Assembly: GCA_031274665.1 (NCBI GenBank)
Contig: JAISPV010000038.1
Span: forward strand, 1-17,171
DNA: 17,171 bases
DNA from: Candidatus Methanoplasma sp.
GTDB taxonomy: Archaea > Thermoplasmatota > Thermoplasmata > Methanomassiliicoccales > Methanomethylophilaceae
Direction: 5' to 3'
Shown here piece after piece: positions 14,599 to 17,171 of this stretch. The notes beneath the pieces are model-generated. The model was not told where the DNA came from, made no database searches, and was given only the letters and a program-made list of their open reading frames with translations. Every line of letters starts with the position of its first letter. Positions within the stretch are counted from its first letter, which is position 1. A program made the position numbers and the translations under genes.

Positions 14599-16119
14599 AT
14601 GGAAATCTCAGATATCGTGGAAGGGCTAAGTTACAACGAGAGAAAACTTCTGATATCTCTCGGCACTCTCGACGGATCGGCATCGCCGGCGGAACTGATA
14701 AAGACGAAGGACTTCGATCTGGAAGTGGAGATAATGGGCGCCGCGTCATGGCTGGCATCCAAAGGCCTGGTGAGGATAGAAGAGAACGTTCAAAAATTCC
14801 TAGAGGTCACAGATAAAAAGATCATCGAAAAAGGACTGCCTGAAAGGCGCGCGATGACGATCATCGGCGAAGCGGGCGGAAGGATGGATATGGGCATACT
14901 GTCCGAAAAGATGCCCGGCGGCGAGGACAAGATAGCCGTCGGATGGCTGAGGAAAAAAGGCCTGGCAGACATTGTCCCGGCGGGAGGAACGAAGCATCTG
15001 GCACTTACAGATAAAGGCAGATCCGCGCTCGATTCCAAGATGGATGACGAGGCCCTTCTGGAAAGAATGGCAGCCTCTCCCGTACACGAGAAGGATGCCG
15101 ATCCGAACCTGGTCAAAGACCTCAAGGGGAGACAGGGGATGATCCAGGACAGGATAGTCACGGAGAGAACGATATTCCTCACCGACGAAGGCAAAGAAGC
15201 GGTCTCCCTGGGAATAGAATTGAAAGAAGAGGTCACTGACATAACGGACCGCCTGATCCAAAGCGGCGATTGGGAGAACATACAATTCAGAAAATATGAT
15301 GTGGGGACGTTCGCGCCATCCGTCACCCCCGCAAAGAAACACCCGCTGACCAGGCTCGGCAGCGAGATAAGACAGCTTTTCACGAACATGGGTTTCACGG
15401 AGATGACATCCGAGTATGTACAGCCGGCGTTCTGGAACCTCGACGTGCTTTTCACGCCGCAAGACCATCCTGCAAGGGACCTTCAGGACACATTCTATCT
15501 TGATGTACCGAACAGAATAGAGATCGAGGACGAGGCTCTGGTGCAAAAAGTGAAGGACATACACGAGAAAGGCGGGAACACCGGGTCCACCGGATGGGGA
15601 GGCGTGTGGTCCAAAGAAAAAGCGGAAGCCGCGCTGCTCAGAACTCACAGCACTGTGAGCAGCATAAGATACATCGCCGAACATCCGGACGCGCCCCAGA
15701 AGGCGTTCTCCATTTCAAGGATATTCAGGAAGGAATCGATCGACTCCACTCATCTTCCGGAATTCACCCAGATAGAAGGGATAGTAATCGACGAGAACGG
15801 CAACTTCGACATGCTGATCTCGCTGATAAAAGAGTTCTATGCAAAAATGGGGTTCGACCAGTTAAGGATCAGGCCGGCTTACTTTCCGTACACGGAACCG
15901 TCCCTCGAAGTGGAGGTGTTCTTCAACGGAAAATGGATGGAGCTGGGAGGCGCAGGGGTATTCAGACCGGAGGTCGTAGAGCCTTTCGGGGTCAGATATC
16001 CGGTACTCGCATGGGGATTCGGTTTCGAGAGACTGGCTATGCTGAAATGGAATATCAGGGACATACGTGACCTGTACATCTCGGACATGGACGATCTGAA
16101 AAAGAACACGGTGTTCTGA
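14599..16119 (+). CDS. pheS: Phenylalanyl-tRNA synthetase, alpha subunit
   Basis: This is the catalytic class II subunit of the alpha2-beta2 enzyme that charges tRNA-Phe. The 506-residue length is that of the archaeal/eukaryotic form, with an N-terminal region of winged-helix-like repeats (residues 1-200, e.g. LSYNERKLLISLG). Motif 1 is near HPLTRLGSEIRQLF (248-261), followed by QDHPARDLQDTFYL (288-301). Motif 2 is at 370-394 (FSISRIFRKE...HLPEFTQIEG), and motif 3 at 471-479 ends GFGFERL. The beta-subunit gene pheT is not adjacent. The stop abuts the stop of the convergent gene with no base between, the two forming TGATCA. Confidence 0.96.
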   Translation: MEISDIVEGLSYNERKLLISLGTLDGSASPAELIKTKDFDLEVEIMGAASWLASKGLVRIEENVQKFLEVTDKKIIEKGLPERRAMTIIGEAGGRMDMGILSEKMPGGEDKIAVGWLRKKGLADIVPAGGTKHLALTDKGRSALDSKMDDEALLERMAASPVHEKDADPNLVKDLKGRQGMIQDRIVTERTIFLTDEGKEAVSLGIELKEEVTDITDRLIQSGDWENIQFRKYDVGTFAPSVTPAKKHPLTRLGSEIRQLFTNMGFTEMTSEYVQPAFWNLDVLFTPQDHPARDLQDTFYLDVPNRIEIEDEALVQKVKDIHEKGGNTGSTGWGGVWSKEKAEAALLRTHSTVSSIRYIAEHPDAPQKAFSISRIFRKESIDSTHLPEFTQIEGIVIDENGNFDMLISLIKEFYAKMGFDQLRIRPAYFPYTEPSLEVEVFFNGKWMELGGAGVFRPEVVEPFGVRYPVLAWGFGFERLAMLKWNIRDIRDLYISDMDDLKKNTVF

Positions 16120-17145
16120 TCAGTCGAAGCTTACGCTCTTTCCGTTCTTTATGTGCTTGGTGAGGGTATCGATCCTTTCTTTGGTCCTGTCCTTTCTGGA
16201 GACCTTCCTCGCCTTGCTCAGATAGCTGAGTGTTTCGTCGGTCTTACCGGCGGCGTATGCGATGCCCGCCCTCAGCAGCAGTATGTCATCGATCCTCGAG
16301 GCGTCGTTGTTGTCAGAAAGCACTCTGCATGAAGAATCCAAAAGATCTGATGCTTCGTCGTACCTCTTCATCCTGAACAAACACTTCGCGGCGATGAGCG
16401 CCGCTCTGGATGACGGAGATCTGTCGAACAGAGCGGCGGCCATATCGAGGCCCTTCTGAACGTCCCCGGAGAGCATGTGCGCCTCTGCCCTGATCATATC
16501 GGCATCGGGCGTCAGGTAATCTGCTAGTATGTCAGCGCACGAAAGGGCGTCTTTCACATCCGCGCATTCCAGAGCCATTCTCGCCCTTATGTTGTAGACG
16601 GGCTCGGCGTACTTTGGCGCTACCGTTGCCTCCTTCATGATCGAAAGGAGGTCCTCGTTGGGATTCTCAAGGAATCCTTCGGAATTCCTCACAATGAGTT
16701 TGCACGCCTCGGTGTTCCTTCCCGCCTTGACAAGATGGTAAAGTCTTTCCTGGTCGTCCGTTTCGTTATCCATCCACCAATCCGCCGCACGGCTGTGCCA
16801 GACCTTTGCTTTCTCCGGTTCCGTAAGTGAAAGGTATTTGTCGCGGACGGCATCGCTTATGCACGTCATGCCGTAGAAATCTGCAGGTATAACTCCGGTG
16901 TTTGTCTCCGGAAGCGTCTTTCTCTGTATCGGCACCCTGAAGACGCATGCGAGGCCGAATGTCTCCTGATCCTTTGCGCTGAGACTTTCCCACATTATCC
17001 CCGGGTCGCATCTTTTCATATCCAGGAGCGTTTCGATCGAAGCGCTTCTCGACATGAAAAGATGCGACCCGGGAGTCATGTGGGAAAGCCTCAGCGTGAA
17101 GGACAAAGAGACATTCGGCCTCGCATGCGTCTTCCGGCTGCCCAT
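16120..17145 (-). CDS. Winged-helix and TPR protein resembling the C-terminal half of a STAND-type ATPase, 5' end rearranged or partial
   Basis: From the minus-strand codon starting at 17040, the product reads SIETLLDMKRCDP, then a winged-helix-like segment typical of what follows the ATPase domain in STAND/NB-ARC proteins (MWESLSAKDQETFGLACVFR). The next part (SDAVRDKYLSLT...WHSRAADWW...LYHLVKAG) is the usual link to a TPR array, and helical TPR-like repeats fill the rest (e.g. ALIAAKCLFRMKRYDEASDLL). Such proteins normally carry a P-loop ATPase upstream, which is missing here. The frame stays open to the window edge, with the first ATG at 17145, but everything 5' of 17040 is the antisense of a second copy of this coding segment, so the first 35 residues are probably spurious. 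An internal ATG at 17019 could start a short product but lacks a Shine-Dalgarno. It could be a truncated gene, a relic or a product of a mis-join. Confidence 0.6.
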   Translation of the reverse strand: MGSRKTHARPNVSLSFTLRLSHMTPGSHLFMSRSASIETLLDMKRCDPGIMWESLSAKDQETFGLACVFRVPIQRKTLPETNTGVIPADFYGMTCISDAVRDKYLSLTEPEKAKVWHSRAADWWMDNETDDQERLYHLVKAGRNTEACKLIVRNSEGFLENPNEDLLSIMKEATVAPKYAEPVYNIRARMALECADVKDALSCADILADYLTPDADMIRAEAHMLSGDVQKGLDMAAALFDRSPSSRAALIAAKCLFRMKRYDEASDLLDSSCRVLSDNNDASRIDDILLLRAGIAYAAGKTDETLSYLSKARKVSRKDRTKERIDTLTKHIKNGKSVSFD

Positions 17146-17171
17146 ACCCAGAAAGACGCTTCCCGATACGA
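16902..17171. repeat. Imperfect inverted duplication centred on TCGATCGA
   Basis: The minus-strand reading of 17040-16902 and the plus-strand reading of 17033-17171 align over 139 bases without gaps, with 21 differences by hand count (about 85% identity). The arms meet at the perfect 8-base palindrome 17033-17040 with no spacer. Longest identical blocks include ATGAAAAGATGCGACCCGGG (plus 17054-17073) and GAGACATTCGGCCTCGCATG (plus 17108-17127). The right arm is cut by the window end, so the true repeat may be longer. Both arms are coding in matching frames. Confidence 0.9.
17033..17171 (+). pseudogene. Second, diverged copy of the winged-helix segment, running off the window
   Basis: Read from 17033 this gives SIEALLDMKRCDPGVMWESL and continues into SVKDKETFGLACVFRLPIPR and KTLPDT. 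It matches the minus-strand gene at 39 of 46 residues. In this frame a TGA lies at 16967-16969 and the first ATG is 17054, which has no Shine-Dalgarno, so a complete gene start is not visible. It may be a truncated paralogue or a coding fragment joined here by rearrangement or assembly. Its codon pattern indicates that it was under protein-level selection until recently. Confidence 0.55.

Noticed and set aside
17041-17145. First 35 residues of the long minus-strand frame as a real N-terminal domain
   Set aside because: This stretch is the exact antisense of the second copy of the winged-helix coding segment, so its open frame is most simply a by-product of the inverted duplication.

Overview
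The window is archaeal, and its first 11.4 kb is one long, tightly packed, plus-strand ribosomal-protein and Sec superoperon. The gene set (uL29, eIF1, RNase P component 1, uS17, uL14, uL24, eS4, uL5, uS14, uS8, uL6, eL32, eL19, uL18, uS5, uL30, uL15, SecY, an EMC3/Oxa1-type protein, CMP kinase, Cbf5) is the euryarchaeal S10/spc order. No adk, rpl34e or rpl14e lies between secY and cbf5. All 27 genes with a visible stop end in TGA (22) or TAA (5), never TAG. With moderately high GC and mesophile-like proteins, this fits Thermoplasmatota, most likely a Methanomassiliicoccales methanogen, where TAG is kept for pyrrolysine. The taxonomic assignment is inference from gene order and stop usage, not from a database match.

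Layout. (1) Bases 1-11423: translation and secretion superoperon. Neighbouring genes overlap by ATGA, GTGA or TGATG or are separated by a few bases, so translational coupling is likely. The operon promoter lies upstream of the window. (2) Bases 11407-12896: two unrecognised genes, a 125-residue soluble protein and an eight-helix membrane protein, continue the same operon by overlap. (3) Bases 12900-13334, minus strand: an unrecognised 144-residue protein. (4) Bases 13335-13472: the only sizeable intergenic gap (138 bases), a divergent promoter region. (5) Bases 13473-16119: trpS and pheS, encoding tryptophanyl-tRNA synthetase and the phenylalanyl-tRNA synthetase alpha subunit. (6) Bases 16120-17171: a minus-strand gene resembling the C-terminal winged-helix plus TPR half of a STAND-type ATPase. 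Its 5' part runs into an imperfect palindrome made by a second, diverged copy of the same coding segment on the plus strand, which runs off the window end.

Regions 1 to 3 and 5 concern ribosome assembly, initiation, tRNA and rRNA modification, aminoacylation and membrane insertion, so the unknown genes in region 2 are reasonable candidates for a role near the ribosome or translocon. The most unusual structure is the inverted duplication at 16902-17171: about 85% identical arms with mainly wobble-position differences, meeting at an 8-base perfect palindrome, with no room for a normal start or promoter. It is either a real rearrangement or a mis-join at a sequence end, and the text explains how to tell these apart. 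No rRNA, tRNA, CRISPR array or insertion sequence was seen.
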